Positions 1 through 12,563 of a stretch of DNA of 64,000 nucleotides are shown piece after piece. Within the stretch, counting starts at the first letter, position 1; each line of letters opens with the position of its first letter. The notes beneath the pieces were generated by a model that saw only the letters and a list, made by a program, of their open reading frames with translations, had not been told where the DNA came from and made no database searches. Source of the stretch: Hyperoplus lanceolatus (taxonomy: Eukaryota; Chordata; Actinopteri; Uranoscopiformes; Ammodytidae); assembly GCA_026929865.2 (NCBI GenBank), contig CM049416.1, positions 14,101,501-14,165,500 of the forward strand, read 5' to 3'. The position numbers and the translations under genes were made by a program.

Positions 1-544
1 AGCTTTGAAACGAGCCAGTTCCTCCTCCCTTTTTACCAGATCCACAACTTTTTCTCTCTAAAGAAAGAAATGTTTTTTGAGCACAGTTGACACCGCATTG
101 TTTGACAAGAGGGTGGCTTTTTTATGATTGCCCATCATGTTAATTTTTATTTTCTTTAGAAAGAGGTTGTGTGGGATGGGTTATTTTAATCCAGGGTCAG
201 TCCGGGATAGTGGATTCAATGGCCTAGAAAGAAAACAAGACATGTCTAGACCACAACCATAAATACTATTTGCAGCATATTTTTAAACTTAAGCCTTCAC
301 ATCTGCTTTATAAAGTTCAAAATCGGCATAACATCTACCTTGGATAAACCGTTAAAAACTCTATAGGGGCTAATTTGGTCCCCTTAAAATCAGTTTTTAA
401 GCCTTTTTTCCCTACACATTGTTTTCAATGTGTCTGTCATATGAAAAAAGTCTTGCAGTGAAATTGTGTTGATACTGGAGTCACAGGTCAGAGTTTTAAT
501 GGTTGCATGAGATACAATGTGGATGTGTGTGTATGTTCTTCAGG

Positions 545-705
<161 letters not shown>

Positions 706-1508
706 CGTGGCGTGCGCTTAAAGGATATTGACCCGGTGCTATCCACAGATTATGACTTATCTATAATAATCCAAGGGGCGGGGGGATGGATATGCTGCGA
801 ATGGATGGAGAGCTAGTATATGCGTGCCCTTGATCAAAACGCTTCAAACGCGGATTCAGGTGAAAGCAATTTGCCTTGCCTTTGAGACACAATGTTTTCA
901 TGTCACCTCCTGAACAAAACGTCACTGCAGCACACAGTTACTTGGTATATTTTCCATGTTTCCTGCCGATCCAGTTTTGTGACCTTCCACTTTTCTTTTC
1001 TTTTTCTTCTTCTGAATTTGGCTCTTTGTCGAACCACTGTCTCAACACATTTCCTACTCAATCCAACAGTTGGGAATTAAAAAGGCTCTACCAGAATGGA
1101 ACTCCCCTTCTGTTTTTACAGACCTGGCAAACTCCTTCATATGGGGAGGGAGGGAGCCCTTGTTGACACTGACTTGTAGTTACTCACTGAGTGGAAGGAA
1201 TGATTGCTAGGAGCTTTGGGTCTCTCGGTATTAAACAAAAGGCCGGTGGATTAGATCATGACACCATGATGGATGCATTGGAAGATGGCCAGAGTCCCAT
1301 CAAAAGTGGATTCATAGTTTCGGGGATTGGCCTTATTAAGACGCTGACTAGAGGAGGAGGTGACAGTGTTGAAGTTGACGTCAAAGCCCCAAGATAAAGA
1401 TTGTGTGAGTAATGTTGTATTTGTGATGGTGGACTGGGGATAGATGGAAGGTGCTCACTTCAACCATTGCTGGTTATTTGTGACTCTTGACTGCAATAAG
1501 CTTACTAG

Positions 1509-1512
<4 letters not shown>

Positions 1513-1549
<37 letters not shown>
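1513..1549. repeat. (TG)n microsatellite
   Basis: About 18 TG units in UBE2H intron 1. Confidence 0.95.
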
Positions 1550-1550
<1 letters not shown>

Positions 1551-2723
1551 CATGTGTTCACATCATTATCATTTATGTGAGGAGGCAATGGATCGTGCAA
1601 TGTGAGCTACTCCCTTTCCCTACCTCCTCCTTCCTCTCACATAATCTCACTATGGTGACACCAATATTTGCAGATCACTAAGTCCTTAACCTTTGGTTTT
1701 GTACTTGCTTGTGGAATGAATTTATGCTTTAAACAGTATCCGTTAAGCCCCGTAGTCATAGGTTTCAACTATACACAGTCAGTATGGCTAATGTCAATTA
1801 GCCTGCAGAATAATCAGTGTTGATTCATTCTAGCCTTATTAATAACTTATCTCCCACCCTTGCCTCACTGCAGTCTTCTCTAGCATAACGCACACATTCC
1901 ATACCATCCCCCTCCTTGGCATTACTTCCCCCTTCTCCCATGTAGTTGTGCACACATTCACACACCAGTGGTCTCCAAAGTGCATAGATGTCCTTACATG
2001 AAGGGCAGAACTTGAGTTAGCCTGCAGAATGAAAACATAATGCATGTAGTTCCACTCCTGACGTGGCAGTTTGACTGGAGTCTCCCTATTGTGTATGGCT
2101 ATAGAGCTGCAATTTTTTTTATGGCTATTCACGCAAGCCTTGGACTTTGCATCAAAGAGCTTCAGAAGGGCTTCTCGACTACCGACAAAAGTGAGAACAG
2201 AAGAGGTTCCTCTTCTTGTCTGACAATGACACATTTCCCTTACCAAAAAAGCCGGGGACTCTAGTCTGCTCTACTCAGACTCAAACCTGAGCTTAAAATA
2301 ACCTTCCAGTTTGATTTAACCCTTTGGAGGTCAGCTTCCACTGCTAATGGGATACGCTCTCAATCAGGATTGACAAGCCAGCTGCAACTGTGCAGCATGG
2401 AAAACTATTTTTTTGGATCCCATCTCCAGTACCCTCTCTATCTCTAATGTGTTCTGTCTGGTCTTTCACTCTTGTTTTTTTTTCATGATGATCCCTTCCC
2501 ACAGTTTCCTTTTCTACTTGTTTATTTTGCCTCTCAGTCACTCTCCGTTTTCAGTTTTGATTTCCTGTGCGCCTTCTTCCCTCGGCTCACATGAAAGGCA
2601 AATCCTTTTCTGTGATGCATTTGTGTTAGAGCGGAGATCAAAAATGATATGAGCGTACACATTTTACACACATAGCTGTAATAATGGATTTCCCATATGA
2701 TACACCGAAGATAAGCTTTAGGG

Positions 2724-2725
<2 letters not shown>

Positions 2726-2764
<39 letters not shown>
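2726..2764. repeat. (ATT)n microsatellite
   Basis: About 13 uninterrupted ATT units in UBE2H intron 1. Confidence 0.95.
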
Positions 2765-4008
2765 GGTTATTATGTCTGTAGCTGAGAGTGGCGCTGGAAA
2801 ACAACGGGTGATTATTTCCTGCACTAACCGTTCTAAACGTCTCCTGTGTTAGATAAAAGTCAGAACAGGCTGACTGTTGGCTTTTTTCTCTCTTTGTGTA
2901 CCAAGATCCTTGCATCCCAGTAAATAGTGTGTCATCATTAATATGGTGACATTATTATGCATCACGGCTGTTTGTTGACATCCAAACAGTCGTACACCCA
3001 CATGTTTACAGAATCGTCATTCTCTGCGGTCTGTTGCATGGGGAGAGTTGGATTCAAATAATTTTCAGAGCTTTTGCCTTGATCAATCATGATGTCCCTT
3101 CCACAACGACTAAATATGAAATAATTGTTATAACCTCATACTTTTCATTACCTCTTAACAAAAGCATAACTCAGTTCAGTAACTTGCACGTGTGTTGACA
3201 TGTCTTGTCAGAAGGCTTCTCTCTGATTGGCTGGATTATTTGCTCATCTAGACTCAAAGAGCCACTTTGATTTTAGTTTTTCATAAAAGGAGTTACCGAT
3301 CTCCTCCAATGTTTAGGAAGAGAACTATATTTGTTTTGTGAGACCAAAGTGTGTATGTTTACGACAGTGGGAGATTCTTCACTTGAGTTTTCTGACTGTC
3401 CCTCACCCTCAGGTTGTTGGATTACAAACTACGTAACATAAATTTAGATCGGAAGGTGTACTTTGTTATTTCAAGCCCGACATTAGATACGACATGTGGA
3501 AAGAGGACTGCATGATCCTGGAAGGCATTGTGATCTATTGGCCGGTGATATTGTGAATGATTTTTTTTTTCTTGTTTTGAAATGACTGGGCCAGCATACA
3601 CTGGGGATATATTAATTCAACGTGCAGAATGATACATTGGCATGAGGCTATCGATTGTCATTGAAAATGAGTCTCCAAGACTAGGGGTCAGAACAGCATC
3701 CAAGTGTAATTTTCCTGCATTGATTTGTTTTCATTATGTGTCACGAGCTATCATTTCTCTCTTTTGTTTTCATAACTGTGTGATGTGAAAGAATGATATT
3801 GGGTAGAAGAGAGGATGGAAAAAGGTCACGCTCGGCTCGTGTCCTTGCAGCAAAAGCATGTGTTGCATTTGAAACGACTGCAGCCGAATTTCCATTTCAA
3901 CAAGGCAAAATTGTTGGCAAACCTGTATATTCTTGCATTATCATTGTGTTCCCTCAGGTTGGGTATGTGTGCTGTCACGTGAAGACGTTGTCCTTAACAG
4001 CCTTACAG

Positions 4009-4085
4009 CATCGAGAGCAAGCATGAAGTAACCATCCTCAGTGGACTCAACGAATTTGTAGTGAAGTTTTTCGGGCCACAAGGAA
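4009..4085 (+). CDS. ube2h: UBE2H exon 2
   Basis: Acceptor CCTTACAG ends at 4008; donor GTAAGT begins at 4086. It encodes [20 protein letters not shown] then FGPQG. It starts with the last base of the Leu18 codon and ends one base into Thr44, so it leaves phase 1 for exon 3. Confidence 0.95.
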
Positions 4086-4739
4086 GTAAGTGTTTGTGTT
4101 TGTTTATCTCAATGCTGTTAGAAAACTGTTAATCGGACCACATGTAATGTTTAGTTAAACCCTAACCAGAGCTTAAAGTGCCTTGATATTAACAGAATGT
4201 GTGCTGAGGGCATCCAGCGCAGCAGACTGTCATTCTCCTGTTTAGAACATAACAAGAGGTTTGTCACGTAGTAGAAAAGTAAAACAGATTGAAAGCAGGC
4301 CTTGAAAGCAGAGGAGCCAGGCTGGAGGAGAATTTGGAGGAGGAGGAGAGTGGCCTCATCAGCAGGAAATACTTCTTTCAATATGTTGTTAGCACTGAAA
4401 CCACTGCTACGTACTCATGCATCAGTTAAAATAGGAAGTGGGTGTTCGACCCTTTTTATGATGCCTCGAAACGATGCCAAAATGTGTGTGTCTGTGTCTG
4501 TCTGTGTGTAGTCATACTGTATGTGTTGGTCAGATTCAGTATGGCACATTGGGGTCCTGTTATACACAGCTATTCTGGGAGAGCACTTCATACTCTCACG
4601 TTCTCATTCTGACCACCTCTTTCATGTCAGTGCATTATTACATGATTTGCAATTTAGTAATTATCCTGGGCTGAGATACTCACACTGCATAAAAAAATCC
4701 TGTCAAATGGAAACAGTGAAGTGGTATATGTGTAGCTAA

Positions 4740-4785
<46 letters not shown>

Positions 4786-7700
4786 TCGAAATTGATATAA
4801 TGTAAGATAGAGTGAAAGTCTCTCCTTCGTCCTCGACAGTGTTTAGTCATTATTTCTCTCTCATTTTCCAGCACCGTACGAGGGAGGCGTGTGGAAGGTG
4901 CGAGTAGATCTTCCTGACAAATACCCTTTCAAATCGCCATCAATAGGTGGGGGCTCTCTTCTATTACACCAAGGATATAGGATCACATTTGTTTGGGTTC
5001 CACTTCACTTTATTTATTTTCTCACGTTGTCCTCATCTCTACCTTGCTTTTTTTCTCAGGATTCATGAACAAGATTTTTCATCCCAACATTGACGAAGCG
5101 TAAGTTCATTTCGGTCAGGTTTTTTTTTTCTGTTACTTTGAGGCAACAGTGCATTGTAGACTATGGGGGTTTTGGTCCCTAACTCTCATATGAATGCCAT
5201 GGTGTGTTGAACCTTACCTCATTCAATGAGATTTAATTGACGTTTATTATGACGTCATGTAAACAGCTGGCCTATCATGTTGTGAACAAAAAAAAAAATT
5301 GGCTGATTCATTCATATTTTTAAATGTATTCTGTATTGCCTCTTAAGGTTCTACGGCTTTGAAATAGTGAAGAAATTCAACCTACTTTTTTTGTATTACA
5401 CTCTTAACTTTTATAGAAGCCACCAAATTTAGCTAACAGCTTCAAAATCACACTTCTATTGATCTTGGCCAAGTTCTTTGTGACACCGGGCCCTTTAATC
5501 CATTGCACAGAGTCTAAATCCTCTGTAGCACAGCTTTACATGTGACATTTCAATTTAACATACCGGTAAAGTGTGTTCATATAAATGTGACTTAAAAATC
5601 TTTCTGTCATAGATCTGTGGTTAACAATATTTACCCAGCTAACAAGAACAGACAGCGGTGTTTATGTCTCGCCTCAATTATTCAAACTACTTTAAGTTAT
5701 AAAGTTATACTGTATATTTACCAGTGACAAAATACCATTTGAATGCAACCACCTGATATGTCAGACCTGGTCACATGTTACTTTACAAGAATCTCCTACA
5801 CTCTCCATTAAACACAAGCAAAAGAATGCTGCATTTCTGAGCAACAGTTGCAAATGGACTGGCTTTGTTTGAACTGTTGACAAACTCAGCAAAAATTAGA
5901 AGGGGGATTGAAAGGCACACGTTTGCTGTACCCCTCTAACTCTTGTGTTTTCTTCTTGTTTTTCCCCAGTTCAGGGACGGTGTGCTTAGATGTCATCAAC
6001 CAGACATGGACAGCCCTTTATGGTGAGTATCCCCTGCTGCGTATGTGGCCGTATTAAGTTTCCGCACTGGGGTCTGTGTGATGATGAGAAAAAAACTTGA
6101 CACAGTGCCATCGGCATGGGTAAAAAAAATAAAATAAAAAAGTGACTGCAGGCCAGGGCCCCTATCTAGCAAAGTATGGGCACAATTGACCGTAATCTAC
6201 TTAGCGGTGGGGGAGGACGTAAACACTAATGAGGTAACACCCTCAACCAGAGAGGTCAGAATACATTCACCTTCAACAGGAATGATTTACTGTCTGTCAG
6301 CTGGGTGAGACGCCGACATGCTCGCATAGTCTCGATGGCAGCGATTGTTTCTCACCCAGTTGCTCATCTCACTGTCACAGTTCCTCTCTTTCTCTCTGTC
6401 TGTCTCTCTCTCTCTCTCTCTCTGTCTCTCTTTCTCTCTCTGTCTCTCTCTCTCGCTCCATGTCCCTGTGCCCTTCTCCCCATTTCCACATTAATTTCTC
6501 GTAACAGCCCCTCCACAGGGCTACGATAGCCTAGTAGCAATATAAATGCCATCACAGTAATATCCCTAGCAGATTTGACGGCATCCGTTTCTATTTATTG
6601 TCAATGGTGTTGTTGATATTACGGCGTAAATAGTATTAAAGCAACTTCAGAATTCAGAATTATTTCTTGATTCCAATGCGTTGATGTGAAGAGGAGAACA
6701 TTTGCAAATGAACGTGAACGCTATCAATGACTCAATTGAGGCTTGGCCTGCATTTGTCTACAATCAAGTCAAACCAGAATACAGCTTGTGTTATTTTTAC
6801 CTTTTGTTTCTACTCGTATCAAAAAAATGCTGTGGTTTGTTATGTGGCGAGTGTTTAAAAGAAAGCAAATCAGATTGTACAAACATAGGAGAGCATAGGC
6901 CAATCAACCACAGTGCAAGAGTGACCAATACAACTGATTAAACCAGCCAAACATGATAAATGCTGTCACAATAGTCTTGCAAAGCCAGACCAAACTACAG
7001 CAAGTAGTATGGGGAGTTACCCTGGTAGCCGATGTATGCGCTCATTGACGCTGGCAAAACCAGGGAAGCCAGACTACAATAGACTTGTGGCTAAGTGTCC
7101 CCAACTGGAGTGGACCCGAGGGTGACACCTAGGAGACAAGAGCAGAATTGCATGTTTTTTGTACTAGGCCTCAGCTCAAAGAGAAATCTAAAGGCCTGCT
7201 AGCAAAGCAAAGAGCTATTGAAAGGGATTAGTGTCTATTTGAGGCTGAGGGTTTTACATTAGTGATGTTGTTGGTAGAATATAGTATCATATGTCTTTGA
7301 TCCCTTTTTTTATACCGCGATCACCGACTAATGTGTGTGTACATTGATTATAAGCTTTCCTGTCAGCCGATCAACAGACGCGGCGGTTTTATATTTAACA
7401 TTAAATTTAGTTCATTGGATTTCCCCCAGATTATGTAACTCTCTACTTACGTATTGCTTTCATTTTGTTAAAGCTGTAATCCGTTGTCCTCTTTCTCAGA
7501 TCTGACCAACATCTTTGAGTCGTTCCTACCCCAGCTGCTGGCTTACCCCAACCCCATCGACCCCCTGAATGGAGACGCAGCTGCCATGTACCTTCACAGG
7601 CCAGAGGAGTACAAGCAGAAAATCAAAGGTTCAACCCTTTATCCGTATCTGTTGGGTCGCTTTTTAGATATTTAAAGGTGCAGTGTGTAATATCTGAATA

Positions 7701-7950
7701 TTTAGTGGCGAAAGTTCTAGAATCCAACGCTCCCTGGGTAACCCCACCACTTTCGAATAATAACACAAGCTACAGTGGCCTTCATGGACAATAAGCTAGT
7801 TACATACGATGGCATCATCCATCCGTGACTCAAGTTTTTCCACAATATCAAGTGATGAAGTGAAGATGTATTTAGTTATTTATTCTATAGTGCTTCTTCT
7901 TCGTCTAGGTGCAACGGGTGCATTTTTCCAGCACATTCACTTTTAAAAGG

Positions 7951-8016
<66 letters not shown>

Positions 8017-8545
8017 GATTGGATTTATATAGCGCTTTTCAAGGCACTCAAAGCATTGGCCAACCCGCTCTACCACCTGAGCCACGGTTGCCCTATGGCC
8101 ATTAAGTTTGTCCATTCTGTTCTACTGTAGAATCATGACGGTGCAAAATGGCGGGCCTCCATGGTGGCAAGCCCTGCTCTTATTTAGCTATACAAGGCTC
8201 ATTCTAAGGAAATAAACGAAAAACCTACTTTTATTTCCATTTTATACCAAGTCTGTTCTGAAAAATAGAAATACATTCTACACACTACACCTTTAAGTTA
8301 TTTTCCCATATCTATTACACTGGCAAAATATATAACTCTGATCACTGTTTATTACCTGCGAGTGTTGGCCGTCATTTCCCATCTGACCCTGCCCGCCTTT
8401 CTGTTTCTTTCCCTCCACAGAGTACATCCAGAAATATGCAACAGAGGAGGCTTTGAAGGAGCAGGAAGAAGGGCAAGGGGACTCTTCATCTGAAAGCTCC
8501 ATGTCTGATTTCTCAGAGGACGAGGCCCAGGACATGGAGTTGTAG
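4009..8545 (+). CDS. ube2h: UBE2H, ubiquitin-conjugating enzyme E2 H (partial: exons 2-7, exon 1 outside window)
   Basis: E2 enzyme that takes ubiquitin from E1 as a thioester and passes it to substrates; in vertebrates UBE2H is the E2 of the CTLH/MAEA ligase, is strongly expressed in erythroid cells, and ubiquitinates histones in vitro. The CDS is join(4009..4085, 4872..4946, 5060..5099, 5970..6022, 7500..7628, 8421..8545); every junction has GT-AG and the phases close. Using human numbering from memory, exon 2 starts at Ile19. The UBC fold is intact: HPN at 76-78, catalytic Cys87 in [13 protein letters not shown], then the conserved [18 protein letters not shown] segment. The acidic Ser/Glu tail ends [13 protein letters not shown]. 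Apparent differences from human are Gly29 to Ser, Tyr39 to Phe, and a Gln in the tail. Exon 1 (about 18 residues) is not in the window, so 1-4008 should be intron 1. The gene converges on NRF1. Identity is very secure. Confidence 0.97.
4743..4782. repeat. (TC)n microsatellite near exon 3 acceptor
   Basis: Twenty TC units ending 90 bp before UBE2H exon 3, in a region that may reinforce the polypyrimidine signal. Confidence 0.95.
4872..4946 (+). CDS. ube2h: UBE2H exon 3
   Basis: Acceptor TTTTCCAG, preceded by a (TC)n tract 90 bp upstream; donor GTGGGG at 4947. It encodes [20 protein letters not shown] then KSPSI, the central beta strands of the UBC fold. Confidence 0.95.
5060..5099 (+). CDS. 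ube2h: UBE2H exon 4
   Basis: A 40-bp micro-exon after a 113-bp intron. Acceptor TTTTCTCAG; donor GTAAGT at 5100. It encodes [14 protein letters not shown], which includes the HPN motif whose Asn stabilises the E2 thioester transition state. Confidence 0.95.
5970..6022 (+). CDS. ube2h: UBE2H exon 5 (catalytic cysteine)
   Basis: Acceptor TTTCCCCAG; donor GTGAGT at 6023. It encodes [17 protein letters not shown] with the active-site Cys87. Confidence 0.95.
6386..6460. repeat. (TC)n-rich low-complexity tract in UBE2H intron 5
   Basis: Imperfect TC/TCTG repeat. The remainder of the 6023-7499 intron shows nothing recognisable. Confidence 0.9.
7500..7628 (+). CDS. ube2h: UBE2H exon 6
   Basis: Acceptor TTTCTCAG; donor GTTCAA at 7629, a weaker but usable site. 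It encodes [20 protein letters not shown] through [20 protein letters not shown] to KIK. The following intron contains a MITE that starts 44 bp after the donor. Confidence 0.95.
7951..8014. repeat. (AAT)n microsatellite, probable A-rich SINE tail
   Basis: About 21 ATA/AAT units directly abutting the SINE-like fragment that follows. Confidence 0.95.
8015..8096 (-). mobile_element. Truncated tRNA-derived SINE fragment
   Basis: Read on the minus strand it begins GGGCAACCGTGGCTCAGGTG, a tRNA A-box-like head, runs GTAGAGCGGGTTGGCC, then jumps to a tail containing AAAAGCGCTATATAAATCC. The internal part is deleted. It resembles the SINE at 59,479-59,748 in its head. Confidence 0.6.
8421..8545 (+). 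CDS. ube2h: UBE2H exon 7 (last coding exon)
   Basis: Acceptor CCCTCCACAG. It encodes [20 protein letters not shown] and the acidic tail ending in MEL, with TAG at 8543-8545. Confidence 0.95.
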
Positions 8546-11500
8546 TGATAGGAGGGCATCCCCGCCCCCCTCCTTTATCCCCCTCCTCCACAGAGACTAT
8601 ATTTGATTTCCTAACCATGAGAAAGCAGACTTATAATATTCATATTTAAACAAGTTGATTTTTTTATTATTATTATTACTACTAAATAAGGATTTTTATG
8701 GATATAGCCTTTTGGTGTGTTTGCCCCCCCTCCACCCTCCCATTCTGTAGCCGTTTCTCCCCCCCGTGCACACAGACGTTGTGATTGCTTTCACGCACTC
8801 CCTCTCCCTGTCATCGCTGCATTTTTAAAAGGTATAAGTCATAGGCAAGGAATTCTCCCCATGAACAACTCATTTCTTTACCCATATTTCGCTTTTTTTA
8901 AATTGTAACTTTCCAGTTTGACCTGAATCCCAGTTTTCTTTCTTTTCCCATTTGGCGAATTGATTCTGACCAACATTTTGTTAGTTGCTCCGCTACAGAG
9001 CTAATTAGCCTTTCTTGTCTGGGTGTACAGCTCAACAATATTATCCTGCAGTGGAGACAGTATTTTTTTAAAGGCGCACAATCACATGCAAAGGTGTTTA
9101 AGCACACCTTACATAAAATACAAAGAATCTTAGTGAATTTTAGACACTCATAAATCAACCCTGAATGCGTCCTCAGCATATCTTTTCGACATATTGACAT
9201 GTCAGTAAAAACAAATATGCCTTTTTTTCTTTCTGGATTCTACCTAGACATGTTACTTAACTTTTTGTTACTCTTTGTTGACCTGCTGCAGCAACCTGTC
9301 TACATGTGCAGCTGTTCAGTGCAAAAATCGATGCTCTACAAGGTCTTTGCCTTGGAAAACAAATTCATTTTAACACGTCTCGTTACAGGGTGAGTGACAA
9401 TGTGGTGACACAAACGTGTTGGGTGCTTTTAGTGTTGATTTGTTGAGTTTGGCAATGAAGAAGAAGATGGCTTTATACTGATGCATTTGTGATGATTCTG
9501 GTCGGACTCACTTGGTATGATGGGAAAAATAATGATCATCTTTTCTGGTGACTTTAGGCATACACTAAAAACAGCAGCAAATTCAGTTTTAATTTTAGTG
9601 AAAAGCAACAAGAATTGTCATATAGTTAGTGAGTGGATCTGAGAGAAAGAAATGAAGAGCTATTTATCGAAGATTCAGGTTTGTGTAGGATCAGCCCTCC
9701 CCACATTCCACTGTTACCTTGAGTTTTCCCACAGTGCACACCCTTCATGTTGGTCTGACCTGTGTTATGTATTCCAACTGCACATCAACTGGACTGCCCC
9801 CCGCCCCCCTATGTCTGCCCCTCAGGGCCTTTGTTTGGATCAAGAAGAATACAAAATATGACATTTAGGATTGTAGCAATTTACACTTGAAGGGAATTCA
9901 TTTCAAATACATTTCAACATGTACAGATCTGACTTCTCATCTACAAAAAACAAAACCCTGTTGTGATATTTGGTGGGCAGATTAAGGCGTAAATCCATGA
10001 TGCGCAACAAGAGAATGCAATTGCAGCTTTGAATTGTGGCTACTTTTATTTCTTGTTTCTTTTTGTTCTTAAACTTTTTTTAAATTTGGGTCAAATCGTT
10101 TGGATTTTTTTTTTGTACAGCATCTACCTTGTACAGTGATAAGACGCCTCTATGTATCCTCATGACACTGACCGAGTGTTGCTCTTCGAGGCATGGCAGC
10201 GAAACTACCTAGAAAAAGCTTGAAATGTATTCACTTCGTAGACTTTGCAGTAAGAATCCCAGGTTGCTTTGTGGCTGATTGCAGATCCTGAGTGGGAGAT
10301 TCAAGGCAGGAGGTCACCTCTAATCTCTACACCCTCTTTCTATGCCTCATCAAAACAGTAAAGGGGACCGAATTCCACCCAAAAACCATGTTCTCCAACG
10401 AAATACCATGAAGGTTAAAAGTAACTAGAAAAGCACAGTGTTTTATCCCATCCCTACTTGTATCCTCCTCTTCTTGCAATTTTTGATTAGACATCTAAAT
10501 TTCCACTTTCCCACAGAGAAGGGCAATTACCCCGGGCTGAGTGGCGTTATGTTCATTTGAGCTAATGTTTTAATTTTTATGGCTCAGTTTTGAAATACAG
10601 TTTGGTTGTATCTTACATTGTGATTAACATTTTCACCCCGGACATATTGAAAATTATCCGCTACTATTTGTTGAGCTGTGTTTTTTTGACATGTCAGGAT
10701 AGGGTTAGTTTTGCTGGGTGTTGGACTTCAACTAAACAACATACAGTATGCTATATGACTGTATTACAGATAGAGTTAGCTAGTTTGGTATAATTACCTG
10801 ATAAAGCATTCATGACTCATCTGTTTCTTTAGGTAGTGTGTCTGTTGTGTGGTTATATGTAAGATACTCCATAGACATGCCTCATACTTCTTCTTTGCGG
10901 AGTCATTGTACAATTCTATGTTCATGATTATCACCACATTTGAATGCAGATTTGGCACAGAGCGGCTTCCTTCCTTAATTTATTTTTTATTTTTCAGATA
11001 TTAATCCGACGAGTTTGACTGTTTTAAAGCTATGGGATAATATTTTCTCTTCATCCAGCCTGGGAAAGTTTTGAATGTTAGCTCGGGGGGGTTAGCTTCC
11101 AGCAGGATGCAGCCATTTTAATGTGTTTGCAAAGCTCACGTCTACATGTGGAAGGCAGTATAAACCCATGTGAATGTTTTACACGTGTTTAGAGTGTTGG
11201 TGAAGTTTTTGACCCACATCCACTCAAACAGAACAAACCTGCAAAATGTATGCAGATCCCCACTCACGATTTGGCTTGCATTTTCTCTTGAAGCTGCCTA
11301 TAAATGTGCATTTGTTCATTAGAGAGACCTCCCTCTTTTTTTGTTTTTTAATCTAGGTCATCAGGCACCACTGTTGTAAGTTCTGGTTCTGCTCAGTTAT
11401 CACACTTTGTTATAAGAAATTCAGTTGTTGGAGTTGTTTTACTTTTAATTTGTGCAGTATTGTACTTGTGTGCTGGAAATACAGTATATCTCAGATGACA

Positions 11501-12390
11501 ATTGTAATAAAAAAATAGCACATGATGCAGTGGTGCAACAGGGAACCAATGATACTTTTGTTTCACGATCATCTGATCATTTCAGCAGCCTCCATGGTTG
11601 TCTTTTTATTTTATAATTTTTTTTAAATCCCTACATCACTTTCAAGAGACATAAGGGCATTTGCGTTTCAGGGTGTCCTTAAGTCAACAACTGAAGAAGA
11701 TCTTCTCAAATTAATGATAATGCTTCCCATCGCACCCTTTACTTCTAAATAATTTTTGAAAAAGTATGGAAAAACATGTTTGTGTGCTTTTATCTAATTT
11801 CCTTTCGGCTCCCCCTCCTCTTCTCCAAAAGCACAAGTGTAAAGATTACAAAGTGTTCACGACCCACTATTTTAAACAGTGACTCCAGTCAACCACATGT
11901 ATGTCATACATGGATTGATGGGGCCTCGCAATTCTAACTGCAAACTTACAGAGAAAGTCCAGTCCTTAGCCATACCCCCGCCCCCCTACACACACACACA
12001 CACACACCCTGCCGGTTACATTAAGGATGAAGGTTCTCGGCTAATTGGACAAGAGTCTATCATTAATCCATAGACGGGACGCTCAGGGGCCACCCTGTTT
12101 TATCAGCTGCAGAGAGTCCCACAGACTGTGTTGACTGTGTCTCCTTGTACACTTGCATGCTTCTGGTGTAGAGTGGAGGCTCAATTGGTGCACACCTCCC
12201 ATTCTGTCTTGTGCTTGTGTTGATATGTGTCCGGTTCAGGCCTACCGCTGCCTTCAGGGGGATTCAGCACACACAGCATGGAAAGTGGCAGTCTTTCATT
12301 TAGAGAAACTACGTAATTATTACCTAGTGTGTGATACTTGAGGGATAATAATAAAAAGTCAAAAGGTTTATTTTTTTTATTTTTAAAAAG

Positions 12391-12550
12391 GTCCATCCCT
12401 GGTCTTATTTTTACCACCCTCTTTGCCCTACTTCTCTTGTTTTTTCTTTGCATTGTGAAGTGGGCATGCTTGTCAAAAAGACAAAATGCTCTCTATTAAT
12501 AGGCTTATAACCTCATAAATAGTTGTGTATAAAATAAACTGTTATAACTT
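12391..12550. repeat. 160-bp direct repeat, copy 1
   Basis: Starts GTCCATCCCTGGTC and ends AACTGTTATAACTT. It differs from copy 2 (13,799-13,958) at one base (TTCTCTTG versus TTCTATTG). It lies at the end of the presumed UBE2H 3'UTR. Confidence 0.95.
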
Positions 12551-12557
12551 CTTTTTT

Positions 12558-12563
12558 AATAAA
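12558..12563 (+). promoter_or_regulatory. Candidate UBE2H distal poly(A) signal
   Basis: AATAAA followed within about 15-30 nt by TGTGTTTAAATGGTCTTTGT, a GU-rich downstream element. Best-looking polyadenylation site downstream of the UBE2H stop. Confidence 0.4.

Larger units (their letters stand above)
7672..8296. mobile_element. MITE-like DNA element in UBE2H intron 6 (TTAA ends)
   Basis: The left end TTAAAGGTGCAGTGTGTAAT matches the inverted right end (reverse complement begins TTAAAGGTGTAGTGTGTAGA). Both ends lie on TTAA, as in TTAA-targeting transposons. There is no coding capacity. A trinucleotide repeat and a SINE fragment are nested inside. Confidence 0.75.

Noticed and set aside
1191-1397. 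68-codon frame MEGMIARSFGSLG... as a possible missing UBE2H exon 1 or small gene
   Set aside because: Does not resemble the UBE2H N-terminus and has no recognisable domain; placed in intron 1.
9448-9457. TTTGGCAATG, identical to the first 10 nt of miR-182, in the UBE2H 3'UTR
   Set aside because: No paired arm and no further match to the mature sequence; it is same-sense, so it is also not a target site.
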